DNA of 64,000 nucleotides, taken from positions 124,001 to 188,000 of the forward strand of contig NZ_RHJI01000012.1 in the NCBI RefSeq assembly GCF_004211955.1, written 5' to 3'. Of this stretch, positions 41,106 through 52,267 are shown piece by piece. Below the pieces are notes generated by a model. That model was not told the DNA's origin and ran no database searches. It saw nothing but the letters and a program-made list of their open reading frames with translations. Position numbers and translations under genes: made by a program. How positions within the stretch are numbered: the stretch's first letter is position 1; each line of letters begins with the position of its first letter. The stretch comes from Escherichia sp. E1V33. GTDB lineage: Bacteria > Pseudomonadota > Gammaproteobacteria > Enterobacterales > Enterobacteriaceae.

Positions 41106-41987
41106 TCATTTTGCCGCTACATACTGTTCCAGCGACGTGTCAAGCAGTTCAATAAACGCCTCAAGCTGACGAGTCTTCGCGCCACGACGCCAGACCAGCC
41201 ATGTCGTTAACCAACGCCATTGCTCACCTAATGGCCAGGCTTCAACCTGATGATGCCCCGGCATGCTTTCCAGCATGGAACGGGGAATAAGCGCAATTCC
41301 CGCCCCGGCGATTACACAGGCCAGCATACCGTGATATGACTCCATCTCATGAATTGTCCCCGGCGCTGCGCCGTCGGCATGAAACCAGCTTTCAAAGTGG
41401 CGGCGATACGAGCAGTTGGCGCGGAAGGCATAGATATTACAACCATTAACCTGACTGGCGCGGGTAACGGGAGTATGCCCTTGCGGCGTAACGATCATCA
41501 ACTCCTCGCGGTACACCTGCATCCCGTCAATAGCGGTGTGATTAATCGGCCCATCAATAAATGCCGCATTCAGTTTTCCCTCAAGTACACCGTCCAGCAT
41601 AGTACCGGAAGGGCCGGTGGATAGGGAAAACTGGATTTTAGGATAGCGACGGTTAAATTCTGCCAGTGTAGCGGGGATGCGTACCGCTGCGGTGCTTTCC
41701 AGCGAACCGAGAGAAAACAAGCCTTGTGGTTCATCGCCAGCAACAACATTTCGTGCTTCGTCGACCAACGCGAGAATTTGTTGGCTATAGCGCAAAAAAT
41801 TATGCCCGGCAGGAGAGAGACGTAAACGCTGATTCTCGCGAATAAACAGTTCAACGCCGAGTTCTGTTTCCAGTTGGCGGATACGGGTAGTAAGGTTAGA
41901 CGGCACACGATGCACTTTTGCTGCCGCCTGGGTAATGCTGCCAGCCTCGGCAACGGCGTTAAACATCTCCAGTTGGGTCAGATCCAT
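41106..41987 (-). CDS. yneJ: LysR-type regulator YneJ (PtrR)
   Basis: 293 residues: LysR helix-turn-helix ([20 protein letters not shown]) at 1-60, effector domain at 90-290. It is divergent from sad with a 100-bp gap. In E. coli the protein controls sad (yneI) and is linked to putrescine/GABA use and nitrogen limitation. Confidence 0.93.
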   Translation of the reverse strand: MDLTQLEMFNAVAEAGSITQAAAKVHRVPSNLTTRIRQLETELGVELFIRENQRLRLSPAGHNFLRYSQQILALVDEARNVVAGDEPQGLFSLGSLESTAAVRIPATLAEFNRRYPKIQFSLSTGPSGTMLDGVLEGKLNAAFIDGPINHTAIDGMQVYREELMIVTPQGHTPVTRASQVNGCNIYAFRANCSYRRHFESWFHADGAAPGTIHEMESYHGMLACVIAGAGIALIPRSMLESMPGHHQVEAWPLGEQWRWLTTWLVWRRGAKTRQLEAFIELLDTSLEQYVAAK

Positions 41988-42087
41988 AGTATTCTCGATA
42001 CGTGAACAAGTAACTTAATATTATTCATTTTCACGAAAGAGTAAATCTGCGTATCTTCAGACAATAACTCACGAAGGAGATACCCGG

Positions 42088-43476
42088 ATGACCATTACTC
42101 CGCTTACCCATGCCGTTTCAATAAATCCAGCCAATGGTGAACAACTTTCTGCACTGCCCTGGGCTGGCGCTGACGATATTGAAAACGCACTTCGGCTCGC
42201 GGCGGCTGGCTTTAGCGACTGGCGCGTAACAAACGTAGATTATCGCGCAGAAAAACTGCGCGATATCGGTAAGGCTTTGCGTGCCCGTAGTGAAGAGATG
42301 GCGCAAATGATCACTCGTGAAATGGGCAAACCGATCAAACAGGCGCGTGCTGAAGTGGCGAAATCGGCGAATTTGTGTGACTGGTATGCAGAACATGGTC
42401 CGGCAATGCTGAAGACCGAACCTACGCAGGTAGAAAATCAGCAAGCGGTTATTGAATATCGACCGTTGGGGACGATTCTGGCGATTATGCCGTGGAACTT
42501 TCCGTTATGGCAGGTGATGCGAGGGGCTGTTCCCATTATCCTGGCTGGAAATGGTTACTTGCTTAAGCATGCGCCAAATGTGATGGGCTGTGCACAGTTA
42601 ATTGCCCAGGTCTTTAGCGATGCGGGTATCCCACAAGGCGTATATGGCTGGCTGAATGCCGACAATGACGGTGTGAGCCAGATGATTAAAGACTCGCGCA
42701 TTGCTGCTGTCACGGTAACCGGAAGTGTTCGTGCAGGAGCGGCTATTGGCGCGCAGGCTGGGGCGGCACTGAAAAAATGCGTGCTTGAACTTGGCGGTTC
42801 CGACCCGTTTATTGTGCTTAATGATGCCGATCTGGAACTGGCGGTTAAAGCGGCGGTTGCCGGACGTTATCAGAATACCGGACAGGTTTGCGCGGCTGCT
42901 AAACGCTTTATCATCGAAGAGGAGATTGCCTCTGCATTTACCGAACGTTTTGTGGCGGCTGCGGCAGGGTTGAAAATGGGCGATCCCCGTGACGAAGAGA
43001 ACGATCTCGGGCCGATGGCTCGTTTTGATTTACGTGATGAGCTACATCATCAGGTTGAAAAGACACTGGCACAGGGCGCTCGTCTGTTACTGGGCGGGGA
43101 AAAGATAGTTGGGGCAGGTAACTACTATCCGCCAACGATTCTGGCGAATGTTACCCCAGATATGACCGCGTTTCGTGAAGAATTGTTTGGGCCCGTCGCG
43201 GCAATCACCATTGCGAAAGATGCTGAACATGCGCTTAAACTGGCTAATGACAGCGAGTTTGGACTTTCTGCAACCATTTTTACCTCCGATGAAGCACTGG
43301 CGAAACAAATGGCAGCACGTCTGGAATGTGGCGGGGTGTTTATCAATGGTTTCAGCGCCAGTGATGCACGGGTAGCGTTTGGCGGTGTGAAGAAGAGCGG
43401 CTTTGGTCGCGAACTTTCCCATTTTGGGCTACATGAGTTCTGTAATATCCAGACGGTATGGAAAGACCGGATCTGA
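42088..43476 (+). CDS. sad: Succinate semialdehyde dehydrogenase, NAD+ type (Sad)
   Basis: 462 residues, aldehyde dehydrogenase superfamily. The catalytic cysteine is in NTGQVCAAAKR (near 268) and the general-base Glu in LELGGSDPF (near 234). It converts succinate semialdehyde to succinate, the last step of GABA and putrescine catabolism. YneJ is next to it, and glsB follows. Confidence 0.96.
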   Translation: MTITPLTHAVSINPANGEQLSALPWAGADDIENALRLAAAGFSDWRVTNVDYRAEKLRDIGKALRARSEEMAQMITREMGKPIKQARAEVAKSANLCDWYAEHGPAMLKTEPTQVENQQAVIEYRPLGTILAIMPWNFPLWQVMRGAVPIILAGNGYLLKHAPNVMGCAQLIAQVFSDAGIPQGVYGWLNADNDGVSQMIKDSRIAAVTVTGSVRAGAAIGAQAGAALKKCVLELGGSDPFIVLNDADLELAVKAAVAGRYQNTGQVCAAAKRFIIEEEIASAFTERFVAAAAGLKMGDPRDEENDLGPMARFDLRDELHHQVEKTLAQGARLLLGGEKIVGAGNYYPPTILANVTPDMTAFREELFGPVAAITIAKDAEHALKLANDSEFGLSATIFTSDEALAKQMAARLECGGVFINGFSASDARVAFGGVKKSGFGRELSHFGLHEFCNIQTVWKDRI

Positions 43477-43539
43477 CGTCACATATTTAGCTCTGTTATA
43501 CTCGCAGGTCTTTTCAGACCTGCGAGCAAGGAGCAGAGA

Positions 43540-44466
43540 GTGGCAGTCGCCATGGATAATGCAATCTTAGAAAACATCTTGCGGCAAGTACGACCGCTAA
43601 TTGGTCAGGGCAAAGTCGCGGATTATATTCCGGCACTGGCAACGGTAGAGGGTTCCCGACTGGGCATTGCTATCTGTACCGTTGACGGACAGCTTTTTCA
43701 GGCCGGAGACGCGCAAGAGCGTTTTTCCATTCAGTCTATTTCCAAAGTGCTCAGTCTCGTTGTTGCAATGCGTCATTACTCCGAAGAGGAGATTTGGCAA
43801 CGTGTCGGCAAAGATCCGTCGGGATCGCCATTCAATTCCTTAGTGCAACTGGAAATGGAGCAAGGTATTCCGCGTAATCCGTTTATTAATGCCGGTGCGC
43901 TGGTGGTCTGTGACATGCTGCAAGGGCGATTAAGCGCCCCACGGCAACGTATGCTGGAAGTGGTGCGGGGACTAAGCGGCGTATCTGATATTGCCTACGA
44001 TACGGTGGTAGCGCGTTCCGAATTTGAACACTCCGCGCGAAATGCGGCTATCGCCTGGCTGATGAAGTCGTTTGGCAATTTCCATCATGACGTGACAACC
44101 GTTCTGCAAAACTACTTTCATTACTGCGCTCTGAAAATGAGCTGCGTTGAGCTGGCCCGAACGTTTGTCTTTCTGGCTAATCAGGGGAAGGCTATTCATA
44201 TCGATGAGCCAGTGGTAACGCCAATGCAAGCGCGACAAATTAACGCACTGATGGCAACGAGTGGTATGTACCAGAATGCGGGCGAGTTTGCCTGGCGGGT
44301 GGGACTTCCAGCAAAATCTGGCGTTGGTGGCGGTATTGTGGCGATCGTTCCGCATGAAATGGCTATTGCGGTCTGGAGTCCGGAACTGGATGACGCAGGT
44401 AACTCTCTTGCCGGTATCGCAGTACTTGAACAATTGACGAAACAATTAGGACGCTCGGTTTACTAA
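43540..44466 (+). CDS. glsB: Glutaminase 2 (GlsB)
   Basis: 308 residues from GTG 43540. The serine-dependent beta-lactamase-like glutaminase fold has SxxK in SIQSISK (Ser near 66) and the conserved [10 protein letters not shown] (near 112-121). It hydrolyses glutamine to glutamate plus ammonia. The stop overlaps the yneG start by one base (TAATG). Confidence 0.96.
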   Translation: MAVAMDNAILENILRQVRPLIGQGKVADYIPALATVEGSRLGIAICTVDGQLFQAGDAQERFSIQSISKVLSLVVAMRHYSEEEIWQRVGKDPSGSPFNSLVQLEMEQGIPRNPFINAGALVVCDMLQGRLSAPRQRMLEVVRGLSGVSDIAYDTVVARSEFEHSARNAAIAWLMKSFGNFHHDVTTVLQNYFHYCALKMSCVELARTFVFLANQGKAIHIDEPVVTPMQARQINALMATSGMYQNAGEFAWRVGLPAKSGVGGGIVAIVPHEMAIAVWSPELDDAGNSLAGIAVLEQLTKQLGRSVY

Positions 44467-44825
44467 TGCAGTCTCTTGATCCGCTCTTCGCGCGTTTATC
44501 CCGTTCAAAATTTCGCTCCCGCTTTCGTTTAGGCGTGAAGGAACGTCAGTATTGTCTGGAGAAGGGTGCGCCGGTTATCGAAAAACATGCAGCGGATTTT
44601 GTCGCTAAACGTCTTGCCCCGGCCTTACCGGCGAATGATGGCAAGCAAACTCCCATGCGCGGGCATCCGGTGTTTATTGCCCAGCATGCTACAGCAACAT
44701 GTTGTCGCGGCTGTCTGGCTAAGTGGCACAACATTCCGCAGGGTGTTTCGTTAAGCGAGGAACAACAACGTTATATTGTGACGGTTATCTACCACTGGCT
44801 GGTTATTCAGATGAATCAGCCATAA
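44466..44825 (+). CDS. yneG: YneG (DUF4186)
   Basis: 119 residues. The conserved core is GHPVFIAQHATATCCRGCLAKWHNIPQG with a Cys-Cys-x2-Cys pattern and His residues that could bind metal. Translationally coupled to glsB through TAATG. The function is unknown. Confidence 0.85.
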   Translation: MQSLDPLFARLSRSKFRSRFRLGVKERQYCLEKGAPVIEKHAADFVAKRLAPALPANDGKQTPMRGHPVFIAQHATATCCRGCLAKWHNIPQGVSLSEEQQRYIVTVIYHWLVIQMNQP

Positions 44826-44963
44826 GAATGTCAGATTTCGACAAAGCCGTATCGGATTAATATCTTTATTTGTCACCGCTGCCAGTGAACATGCTATCCT
44901 TTATGAGAATTTACTTATTGCGTTAAAATAATTGCAGCCTGCAATTGTATGGACAGATAATTA

Positions 44964-46382
44964 ATGCGTGTACACCCCATCTCAACTTTCCATTTGTTCC
45001 TGGAAGGCCATTTGCTACGTAATAGCATCGCGATTTTTGCGCTAACCACGCTGTTCTATTTTGTTGGCGCAGAGTTACGTCTGGTTCATGAACTCTCTCT
45101 CTTCTGGCCGCTGAATGGCGTGATGGCAGGGGTTTTTGCCCGTTATGTCTGGCTTAATCGACTGCATTACTATGCAATCAGTTACGTGGCGATGCTGGCT
45201 TATGATGCGATGACTACCGAATGGGGTTTAGTTTCACTGGTCATCAACTTGTCCAATATGATGTTTATTGTGACCGTTGCTCGGTTAGTGTTGCGGGATA
45301 AGCGACTAGGGAAAAATAAGTATGAGCCAGTAAGTGCCTTACGCTTGTTTAATTATTGCTTTATAGCTGCATTATTATGCGCAATCGTCGGGGCAGTTGG
45401 TTCGGTAAGTATTGATAGTCTGGATTTCTGGCCCTTACTTGCTGACTGGTTTAGCGAACAGTTTTCGACGGGCGTGTTAATTGTTCCCTGTATGTTGACG
45501 CTGGCGATCCCCAGGGCGTTGCCACGCTTTAAAGCAGAACAGATGATGCCGTTTATTGCGCTCATTGTATCAGTCATTGCCTCGGTGGTGATTGGCGGCG
45601 CGGGGAGTCTGGCGTTCCCACTGCCTGCATTGATCTGGTGTGCGGTACGCTATACGCCTCAGGTAACGTGTTTGCTGACCTTTTTGACTGGAGCGGTGGA
45701 AATCGTGCTGGTGGCAAATTCGGTGATAGATATCGCCGTCGGTTCGCCGTTCTCTATCCCACAAATGTTCTCCGCTCGTCTGGGGATTGCTACCATGGCA
45801 ATTTGCCCAATCATGGTTTCCTTTAGCGTGGCGGCAATTAATTCGCTGGTTAAGCAAGTTTCTCTGCGTGCCGATTTTGATTTTCTCACCCAGGTTTACT
45901 CGCGCTCAGGTCTTTTTGAGGCGTTAAAAAATCCGTCACTACAACAGACACAACATCTGACGGTGATGCTGCTTGATATCGACTATTTCAAAAGTATAAA
46001 CGACAACTATGGTCATGAATGTGGCGATAAAGTTTTAAGCGTGTTTGCCCGGCATATACAGAAGATAGTGGGTAATAAAGGGCTGGTGGCGCGGATGGGC
46101 GGCGAAGAATTTGCTGTTGCAGTGCCTTCAGTGAATCCTGTGGATGGTCTGCTGATGGCGGAAAAAATCCGTAAAGGCGTAGAAATGCAACCGTTTATCT
46201 GGCAACAAAAAACGCTTTACTTGACGGTTAGCATTGGTGTCGGAAGTGGAAGTGCAACATTTCGTACGTTAATAGATGATTTCAACAAACTAATGGTAGA
46301 AGCCGATACTTGTCTTTATCGCTCGAAAAAAGACGGGCGAAATCGTACCAGCACTATGCATTATGGTGAAGAAGTTGTCTGA
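44964..46382 (+). CDS. dgcF: Diguanylate cyclase DgcF (YneF), full length
   Basis: 472 residues. About eight N-terminal transmembrane helices (residues 15-305) form a MASE1-like sensor. A GGDEF domain at about 310-470 has the active GGEEF (near 378). It should make c-di-GMP in response to an unknown signal. Some E. coli annotations list a shorter 315-residue form, but the whole frame is open here. Confidence 0.9.
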   Translation: MRVHPISTFHLFLEGHLLRNSIAIFALTTLFYFVGAELRLVHELSLFWPLNGVMAGVFARYVWLNRLHYYAISYVAMLAYDAMTTEWGLVSLVINLSNMMFIVTVARLVLRDKRLGKNKYEPVSALRLFNYCFIAALLCAIVGAVGSVSIDSLDFWPLLADWFSEQFSTGVLIVPCMLTLAIPRALPRFKAEQMMPFIALIVSVIASVVIGGAGSLAFPLPALIWCAVRYTPQVTCLLTFLTGAVEIVLVANSVIDIAVGSPFSIPQMFSARLGIATMAICPIMVSFSVAAINSLVKQVSLRADFDFLTQVYSRSGLFEALKNPSLQQTQHLTVMLLDIDYFKSINDNYGHECGDKVLSVFARHIQKIVGNKGLVARMGGEEFAVAVPSVNPVDGLLMAEKIRKGVEMQPFIWQQKTLYLTVSIGVGSGSATFRTLIDDFNKLMVEADTCLYRSKKDGRNRTSTMHYGEEVV

Positions 46383-46628
46383 CAAATTTGCGAGTTTTTG
46401 TGGGGGAACATCTAATTTGTTCTACCAATTTGGACATTTCCCACTTTTACCTCGAGTCATGATTACAAGCTTTAACTTTCCGGAACCTTGACTAGCAGCA
46501 CATTTTTCGCCAAAAAATGTCAATTGTTCACCGCGAGTTGATCAAAACAGGGGTTCAACGTATCAAAGTTTGCTAACCTGTCGTACCAATTCAAACAGGT
46601 TGTATGACTAATCAAAAGGGAACCCATT
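46383..46628 (+). promoter_or_regulatory. uxaB control region with two TACCAATT half-sites
   Basis: TACCAATT occurs at 46423-46430 and 46584-46591, each in an AT-rich, partly palindromic setting that resembles ExuR/UxuR operators (consensus near AATTGGTATACCAATT). ExuR is the known repressor of uxaB, so these are likely half-matches. Confidence 0.4.
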
Positions 46629-48080
46629 GTGAAAACACTAAATCGTCGCGATTTTCCCGGTGCACAGTATCCAGAACGTATCATTCAGTTTGGTGAAGGT
46701 AACTTCCTGCGTGCCTTTGTCGACTGGCAAATTGATCTCCTGAATGAACACACCGATCTGAATTCTGGCGTGGTCGTTGTTCGTCCGATTGAAACTTCAT
46801 TCCCGCCGTCACTTAGCACTCAGGATGGTCTGTACACCACCATCATTCGCGGTTTGAATGAGAAGGGCGAAGCGGTTAGCGATGCGCGTCTGATTCGTTC
46901 TGTTAATCGTGAAATCAGCGTCTACAGTGAATACGATGAATTCCTGAAACTGGCGCACAACCCGGAAATGCGCTTTGTTTTCTCTAACACCACCGAAGCA
47001 GGCATCAGCTACCATGCAGGCGACAAATTTGATGACGCGCCAGCGGTAAGCTATCCGGCAAAACTGACCCGCCTGTTATTCGAACGTTTTAGCCATTTCA
47101 ACGGTGCGCTGGATAAAGGTTGGATCATCATCCCTTGTGAACTGATCGACTATAACGGTGATGCGCTGCGTGAACTGGTTCTGCGCTACGCACAAGAGTG
47201 GGCGCTACCAGAAGAATTTATTCAATGGCTGGATCAGGCTAACAGCTTCTGTTCTACGCTGGTGGACCGTATCGTTACCGGTTATCCGCGTGATGAAGTG
47301 GCGAAACTGGAACAAGAACTGGGTTATCACGATGGTTTCCTCGATACCGCTGAACACTTTTACCTGTTTGTAATTCAGGGGCCGAAATCTTTAGCAGCAG
47401 AACTACGTCTGGACAAATATCCGCTCAACGTATTGATTGTAGATGATATTAAGCCATACAAAGAGCGTAAGGTTGCAATCCTGAACGGTGCGCATACGGC
47501 GTTGGTGCCAGTGGCGTTCCAGGCAGGACTGGATACTGTAGGCGAAGCGATGAATGATGCAGAAATCTGCGCATTCGTTGAAAAAGCTATCTATGAAGAG
47601 ATTATTCCGGTACTGGATTTGCCGCGTGACGAACTGGAATCTTTCGCCAGTGCGGTAACCGGACGTTTCCGTAACCCGTATATCAAACATCAATTGCTTT
47701 CCATCGCGCTCAACGGTATGACCAAGTTCCGTACCCGAATTCTGCCTCAGTTGCTGGCAGGGCAGAAGGCGAACGGTAAACTTCCGGCCCGACTGACCTT
47801 CGCGTTAGCCGCATTGATTGCATTCTATCGTGGGGAACGTAACGGGGAAGCGTATCCGGTACAGGATGATGCCCACTGGTTGGAACGTTACCAGCAACTC
47901 TGGAGCCAGCATCGTGACCGTATCATCGACACCCAGGAGCTGGTCGCTACTGTGCTGGCAGAAAAAGATCACTGGGAGCAGAACTTGACGCAAGTGCCTG
48001 GTCTGGTAGAGCAGGTTGCCAATGACCTGGATTCCATTCTGGAAAAAGGGATGCGCGAAGCTGTACGTCCGTTGTGCTAA
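46629..48080 (+). CDS. uxaB: Altronate oxidoreductase (tagaturonate reductase) UxaB
   Basis: 483 residues of the polyol dehydrogenase family, with [20 protein letters not shown] (near 22-41). It reduces tagaturonate to altronate with NADH in galacturonate breakdown. GTG 46629 follows AAGGGAACCCATT. It is monocistronic and followed by a terminator and Ter. Confidence 0.96.
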   Translation: MKTLNRRDFPGAQYPERIIQFGEGNFLRAFVDWQIDLLNEHTDLNSGVVVVRPIETSFPPSLSTQDGLYTTIIRGLNEKGEAVSDARLIRSVNREISVYSEYDEFLKLAHNPEMRFVFSNTTEAGISYHAGDKFDDAPAVSYPAKLTRLLFERFSHFNGALDKGWIIIPCELIDYNGDALRELVLRYAQEWALPEEFIQWLDQANSFCSTLVDRIVTGYPRDEVAKLEQELGYHDGFLDTAEHFYLFVIQGPKSLAAELRLDKYPLNVLIVDDIKPYKERKVAILNGAHTALVPVAFQAGLDTVGEAMNDAEICAFVEKAIYEEIIPVLDLPRDELESFASAVTGRFRNPYIKHQLLSIALNGMTKFRTRILPQLLAGQKANGKLPARLTFALAALIAFYRGERNGEAYPVQDDAHWLERYQQLWSQHRDRIIDTQELVATVLAEKDHWEQNLTQVPGLVEQVANDLDSILEKGMREAVRPLC

Positions 48081-48095
48081 TAACTTCGTTATCTG

Positions 48096-48118
48096 AACCC
48101 GGTTTCGACCGGGTTTCT
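48096..48118 (+). terminator. Terminator after uxaB
   Basis: AACCCGGT-TTCG-ACCGGGTT with TTCTTA tail. Very stable UUCG tetraloop hairpin. Confidence 0.85.
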
Positions 48119-48130
48119 TATTTCGCTACA

Positions 48131-48148
48131 TTAGTTACAACATCCTAT
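48131..48148 (-). other. Replication terminator Ter site (TerC-like)
   Basis: On the minus strand ATAGGATGTTGTAACTAA, a full match to the Tus-binding consensus GNRNGTTGTAAYKA. It sits between uxaB and yneE, where K-12 TerC is found. By the usual rule the G end is non-permissive, so forks travelling right-to-left (coming from dif) are blocked and forks going toward dif pass. Confidence 0.85.
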
Positions 48149-48284
48149 GTGCTTTTATCATAATCAAGTGCCCAATTTAGCACCTGTAAATGTTGTGGTT
48201 TTGTAGAGGATTGATGAATAGAGCCTTGAGAATGTGATCGCAATCACGTTTAATAGGGCGACTTTTCCACGCCTGAAGATAACC

Positions 48285-49199
48285 ATGATTGTTCGTCCAC
48301 AACAACACTGGCTGCGCCGTATTTTTGTCTGGCACGGTTCAGTATTATCCAAGATATCCTCGCGCTTACTACTCAATTTTCTCTTTTCTATCGCCGTTAT
48401 TTTCATGCTGCCCTGGTATACGCATTTGGGCATCAAGTTCACTCTCGCGCCGTTCAGCATTCTCGGTGTTGCCATTGCCATCTTTTTGGGATTTCGTAAT
48501 AACGCCGGTTACGCCCGTTACGTTGAAGCACGAAAACTTTGGGGGCAGTTGATGATTGCCTCACGGTCGTTACTGCGTGAGGTAAAAACCACATTGCCGG
48601 ATTCGGCAAGCGTAAGGGAATTTGCCCGACTGCAAATCGCCTTTGCCCACTGTTTACGCATGACGTTACGCAAACAGCCACAGGCTGAAGTGCTGGCACA
48701 TTATCTCAAGACTGAAGATCTTCAGCGAGTACTGGCTTCCAACTCTCCAGCTAACCATATCCTGTTGATAATGGGGGAGTGGTTGGCGGTTCAGCGACGC
48801 AATGGACAGCTTTCAGATATCCTGTTTATTAGTCTCAACGATCGGCTTAACGATATTTCTGCGGTTCTGGCAGGCTGTGAGCGCATTGCCTACACGCCAA
48901 TTCCCTTTGCCTACACCCTGATTTTGCATCGTACCGTTTATCTGTTTTGTATCATGCTGCCGTTCGCGCTGGTCGTTGACCTGCATTACATGACGCCTTT
49001 TATCTCAGTACTAATTTCCTACACTTTTATTTCGCTGGATTGCCTGGCGGAAGAACTGGAAGATCCGTTCGGTATAGAAAACAATGATTTACCGCTGGAT
49101 GCCATCTGCAACGCCATTGAAATTGACCTGTTACAGATGAACGATGAAGCAGAAATTCCAGCGAAGATTCTTCCCGATCGCCATTACCAGCTGACGTAA
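48285..49199 (+). CDS. yneE: Bestrophin-like membrane protein YneE
   Basis: 304 residues from ATG 48285 (MIVRPQQHWLRRIFVWHGSV). An upstream start in the same frame (48234) is less likely. Four main hydrophobic helices and the segment IAIFLGFRNNAGYARYVEAR are the hallmark of the bestrophin/UPF0187 family, which includes anion or cation channels. The ion is unknown. It ends 3 bp before the tam stop. Confidence 0.93.
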   Translation: MIVRPQQHWLRRIFVWHGSVLSKISSRLLLNFLFSIAVIFMLPWYTHLGIKFTLAPFSILGVAIAIFLGFRNNAGYARYVEARKLWGQLMIASRSLLREVKTTLPDSASVREFARLQIAFAHCLRMTLRKQPQAEVLAHYLKTEDLQRVLASNSPANHILLIMGEWLAVQRRNGQLSDILFISLNDRLNDISAVLAGCERIAYTPIPFAYTLILHRTVYLFCIMLPFALVVDLHYMTPFISVLISYTFISLDCLAEELEDPFGIENNDLPLDAICNAIEIDLLQMNDEAEIPAKILPDRHYQLT

Positions 49200-49202
49200 T
49201 AA

Positions 49203-49961
49203 TTACTCCGTACGCCGGGCAATAATAAACAGACGTGGAAATGCCAGCAGTATCTGTCCGTTCTCTTGCAGTGGATACTGCTCTTCCAGCATCTGATGAT
49301 AGCGCGTAAGAAAATGCTGCTGTTCGCTCTCGGTGAGATCCTGTAACCACGGACGTAATCCAGTGGCGGTAACCCAATCGATAATCGCCTGGTGTGACGG
49401 CATCTGGTGATAGTAAGTGGTTCGCCAGATATCGACCTCACATCCGGCTTCACTCAGAATATCGTAATAAGCATGAACGCCAGCCAGCGGCTCACGCCCG
49501 CGATCTGGATAATTTTGTTCCCAGGCGACTTCGCGCATTAACACATGGGTCGGCTCCAGCCAGTTATCCGGCATTTGTACCGCCAGCACGCCCTGCGAGC
49601 TGAGTAACGAAACCAGATGAGGGAGCAGTTCGTAATGGTCGGGCAACCATTGCAGTGAAGCATTGGCGAAAATCAGATCGAGCGCCTGTTCCGGTTGCCA
49701 GTTGCGGATGTCTGCTTCCACAAACTGACATTTCGGAAGAGCAGTGCGCGCTTCGGCAACCATCGCCGGAGACGAATCGACGCCCGTTATCCTGGCAGCT
49801 GGCCAACGGTGATGCAACAGGGCGGTGCTGTTACCTGGGCCACAGCCAAGATCGGCAACATTCTCGACGTTCTCCAGCGAAACTCTGGCAAGCAACTCCA
49901 CCGCTGGACGCGATCGTTCAGCAGCGAAGTGCAGATATAAAGAGGGGTTCCAGTCAGACAT
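49203..49961 (-). CDS. tam: Trans-aconitate 2-methyltransferase Tam
   Basis: 252 residues, class I SAM methyltransferase with [12 protein letters not shown] (near 35-46) and VDSSPAM. It methylates trans-aconitate, a spontaneous inhibitor by-product of the citric acid cycle. It is in the same direction as lsr genes but separated by a 56-bp gap. Confidence 0.95.
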   Translation of the reverse strand: MSDWNPSLYLHFAAERSRPAVELLARVSLENVENVADLGCGPGNSTALLHHRWPAARITGVDSSPAMVAEARTALPKCQFVEADIRNWQPEQALDLIFANASLQWLPDHYELLPHLVSLLSSQGVLAVQMPDNWLEPTHVLMREVAWEQNYPDRGREPLAGVHAYYDILSEAGCEVDIWRTTYYHQMPSHQAIIDWVTATGLRPWLQDLTESEQQHFLTRYHQMLEEQYPLQENGQILLAFPRLFIIARRTE

Positions 49962-50017
49962 TTTTATACTCCCGTCAGTGTGTTACCCCAAGTGTAGATA
50001 AAACTGATGAATTCGCC

Positions 50018-50308
50018 TCACGGCATCAACCCATTGAACACACGTTTTTTACGCGGCCCGGTCATTAGTGATTCCAGTTTCTCGACACAGGTTTTGTAGT
50101 GGGGCGTAGTTTTATGGAACGCCACTGCGTCTTCATCTTTATAGGCTTCATAGATATAAAAGCGCGAATCCACTTCCGGGTCCTGTAAAACATCGAAGCG
50201 CAAATTGCCTTCTTCCTGTACCGAACCCAGATGATTCTGGCGAAAGACCTCGATAAACTCGTCAACCTTGTCTTCATGAACGTTAATTTCAACCAGTGTG
50301 ACGTGCAT
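50018..50308 (-). CDS. lsrG: LsrG, (4S)-4-hydroxy-5-phosphonooxypentane-2,3-dione isomerase
   Basis: 96 residues, ABM-type ferredoxin-like fold ([20 protein letters not shown]). It isomerises phospho-AI-2 to the form used by LsrF. Last gene of the lsrACDBFG operon. Confidence 0.96.
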   Translation of the reverse strand: MHVTLVEINVHEDKVDEFIEVFRQNHLGSVQEEGNLRFDVLQDPEVDSRFYIYEAYKDEDAVAFHKTTPHYKTCVEKLESLMTGPRKKRVFNGLMP

Positions 50309-50331
50309 GATTCTTCTCCTTAAATCCGCAG

Positions 50332-51207
50332 TTACTGTTTTTCACTCAGATAGAGTTCATATGCCCGATCAGCCGTTTCGTTGTGGTGTACTACGGCCTG
50401 CACGGCTTTCATCATCGCCACCGGATGGTCGGACTGGAAAATATTGCGTCCCATATCCACGCCAGATGCGCCCTGATCGATAGCCTGCCAGCACATTTCC
50501 AGCGCCTCGCGCTCCGGTAATTTTTTACCGCCAGCAATAACAATCGGCACCGGGCAGCCAGCAACAATCCGTTCAAAACCTTTATCGACATAATAGGTTT
50601 TGATAATTTGCGCGCCCATTTCAGCGGCGATTCGGGTCGCGAGCGAAAAATAACGCTGGTCGCGCACCATATCTTTGCCCACGCCAGTGACTGCCATCGT
50701 CGGCATTCCCACTTTCATTCCGGCATCGACCAACTGAATAATATTTTTGATCGACTGGTGTTCATATTCGCTGCCGATATAAACCTGCGCCGCCACCGCG
50801 CAACTGTTCAGGCGCACGGCGTCATCCATCGATAACGCTACTGCCTCATTGCTTAATTCCGCCAGAATAGAGTTCGCACCTGACGCCCGCAGTACCACTG
50901 GCTTATTTGTCGCCGGGGGCACTACGCTGCGCAAAATACCGCGTGTACACATCAATACATCGGCATGTTCAAACAGCGGAGCGATATTTATATCGATGCG
51001 TTCAAGTCCTGTTGTCGGCCCCTGAAAATAACCATGGTCAAAAGCCAGCATCACGGTTTTACCCGTTTTCGGATTAAATATCCGCGATAAGCGTGACTGC
51101 ATTCCCCAGTCCAGCGCACCGCAACCTTTCAGGGTAAAAGGGATATTCTGTTGCGGTTGATCGGTGCGAAAATCTTTACCATCTTTAATGTCGTCTAAAT
51201 CAGCCAT
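50332..51207 (-). CDS. lsrF: LsrF, 3-hydroxy-5-phosphonooxypentane-2,4-dione thiolase
   Basis: 291 residues, class I aldolase-like barrel ([20 protein letters not shown] near 74-93). The Schiff-base Lys lies in [14 protein letters not shown] (near 203). It transfers acetyl to CoA, ending AI-2 breakdown. Positioned 23 bp upstream of lsrG. Confidence 0.96.
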   Translation of the reverse strand: MADLDDIKDGKDFRTDQPQQNIPFTLKGCGALDWGMQSRLSRIFNPKTGKTVMLAFDHGYFQGPTTGLERIDINIAPLFEHADVLMCTRGILRSVVPPATNKPVVLRASGANSILAELSNEAVALSMDDAVRLNSCAVAAQVYIGSEYEHQSIKNIIQLVDAGMKVGMPTMAVTGVGKDMVRDQRYFSLATRIAAEMGAQIIKTYYVDKGFERIVAGCPVPIVIAGGKKLPEREALEMCWQAIDQGASGVDMGRNIFQSDHPVAMMKAVQAVVHHNETADRAYELYLSEKQ

Positions 51208-51233
51208 AACTTACTCCGGTTAAGTAATGCATA

Positions 51234-52256
51234 TCAGAAATCGTATTTGCCGATATTCTCTTTATTGAAAACGACGCGCTCCGGTAACAGTACAATGCCA
51301 TTTCCGTCCGCTTCGTAGTCATAGCCCTGAACGCTATTTGGCGAAACTTCCACCTGACCTACACCCTGAATATCCAGCTTGTCACCCGTTTTCATTGCAC
51401 CTTTTTTCAATAATGCATCCGCGACATACACCGAAATTTTGCCTTGCTGCACAACATCCCACAGTCCAAATTCTTTCACCGTGCCGCGCTCCACATATGG
51501 GCGCATCACGTTTGGCGTACTGAATCCAACAATCGCAACTTTGTCATTTTTCAGGTTTTCTGCGGCTTGCGCGGCGGCGGGCAGGGCGTTGGCGTCGGGG
51601 GCGATAATGACATCGAGATCGCTATACGCTTTTAATATCCCCTCGGCAGTTTGTAATGACTTGGTGGCATCGTTATAGCCAAACTGCGTAGTGACGATTT
51701 CCCAGCCGGGATGTTCTTTGGCGATTTTCGCTTTCGCTTCTTTCACCCACTGGTTTTGGTCGGTAACCGTGGGGCTGGAGTAGAAAAACGCGACTTTGGC
51801 TTTGTCTTTATTCACCTGGCGCGCCGCCATATCAACCAACATGCCACCCAACTGCGCTGGCGTACCCTGGTTAATGTAGTAAGAGCGACACTCCGGTTTG
51901 GTGTCAGAATCCCAGGTGAGGACTTTCACCCCACGCTGCATGGCACGTTTCAGTGCCGGGCATAAACCATCTGGCGAAACGGCAGAAACAATAATGGCGT
52001 TATACCCCTGGTTGACGAAGTTATTGATCAACTGCACCTGACCAGAAACACTGGGTTCTGTCGGCCCGTCGTAGGTCACATCAACACCCAGCTCTTTACC
52101 GGCTTGTTGGGCACCATTACCGCCACTGGTAAAAAATCCCACACCAACCAGTTTGGGAATAAAGGCAATGCGCTCTGCGGCCTGCACATTTATAGAGATT
52201 GCCGCAATACCAAAGGCGCTAAGTAAGGCGATTTTCTTAAGGCGATGAAGTGTCAT
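51234..52256 (-). CDS. lsrB: AI-2 periplasmic binding protein LsrB
   Basis: 340 residues with a signal peptide ([20 protein letters not shown] ... NVQA). Type I sugar-binding-protein fold. It delivers furanosyl AI-2 to LsrCD-LsrA. The AI-2 contact residues recognised in the family are in the D-rich segments NGAQQAG and ITFDSDTKP-type loops ([12 protein letters not shown], near 135). Confidence 0.96.
   Translation of the reverse strand: MTLHRLKKIALLSAFGIAAISINVQAAERIAFIPKLVGVGFFTSGGNGAQQAGKELGVDVTYDGPTEPSVSGQVQLINNFVNQGYNAIIVSAVSPDGLCPALKRAMQRGVKVLTWDSDTKPECRSYYINQGTPAQLGGMLVDMAARQVNKDKAKVAFFYSSPTVTDQNQWVKEAKAKIAKEHPGWEIVTTQFGYNDATKSLQTAEGILKAYSDLDVIIAPDANALPAAAQAAENLKNDKVAIVGFSTPNVMRPYVERGTVKEFGLWDVVQQGKISVYVADALLKKGAMKTGDKLDIQGVGQVEVSPNSVQGYDYEADGNGIVLLPERVVFNKENIGKYDF
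51580..51587 (+). other. KOPS octamer GGGCAGGG pointing to dif, within lsrB
   Basis: On the plus strand left of dif, so directed toward dif, as expected if FtsK reads this replichore. It lies in coding sequence of the opposite-strand gene lsrB. Confidence 0.5.
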
Positions 52257-52267
52257 GAAGATATCCT

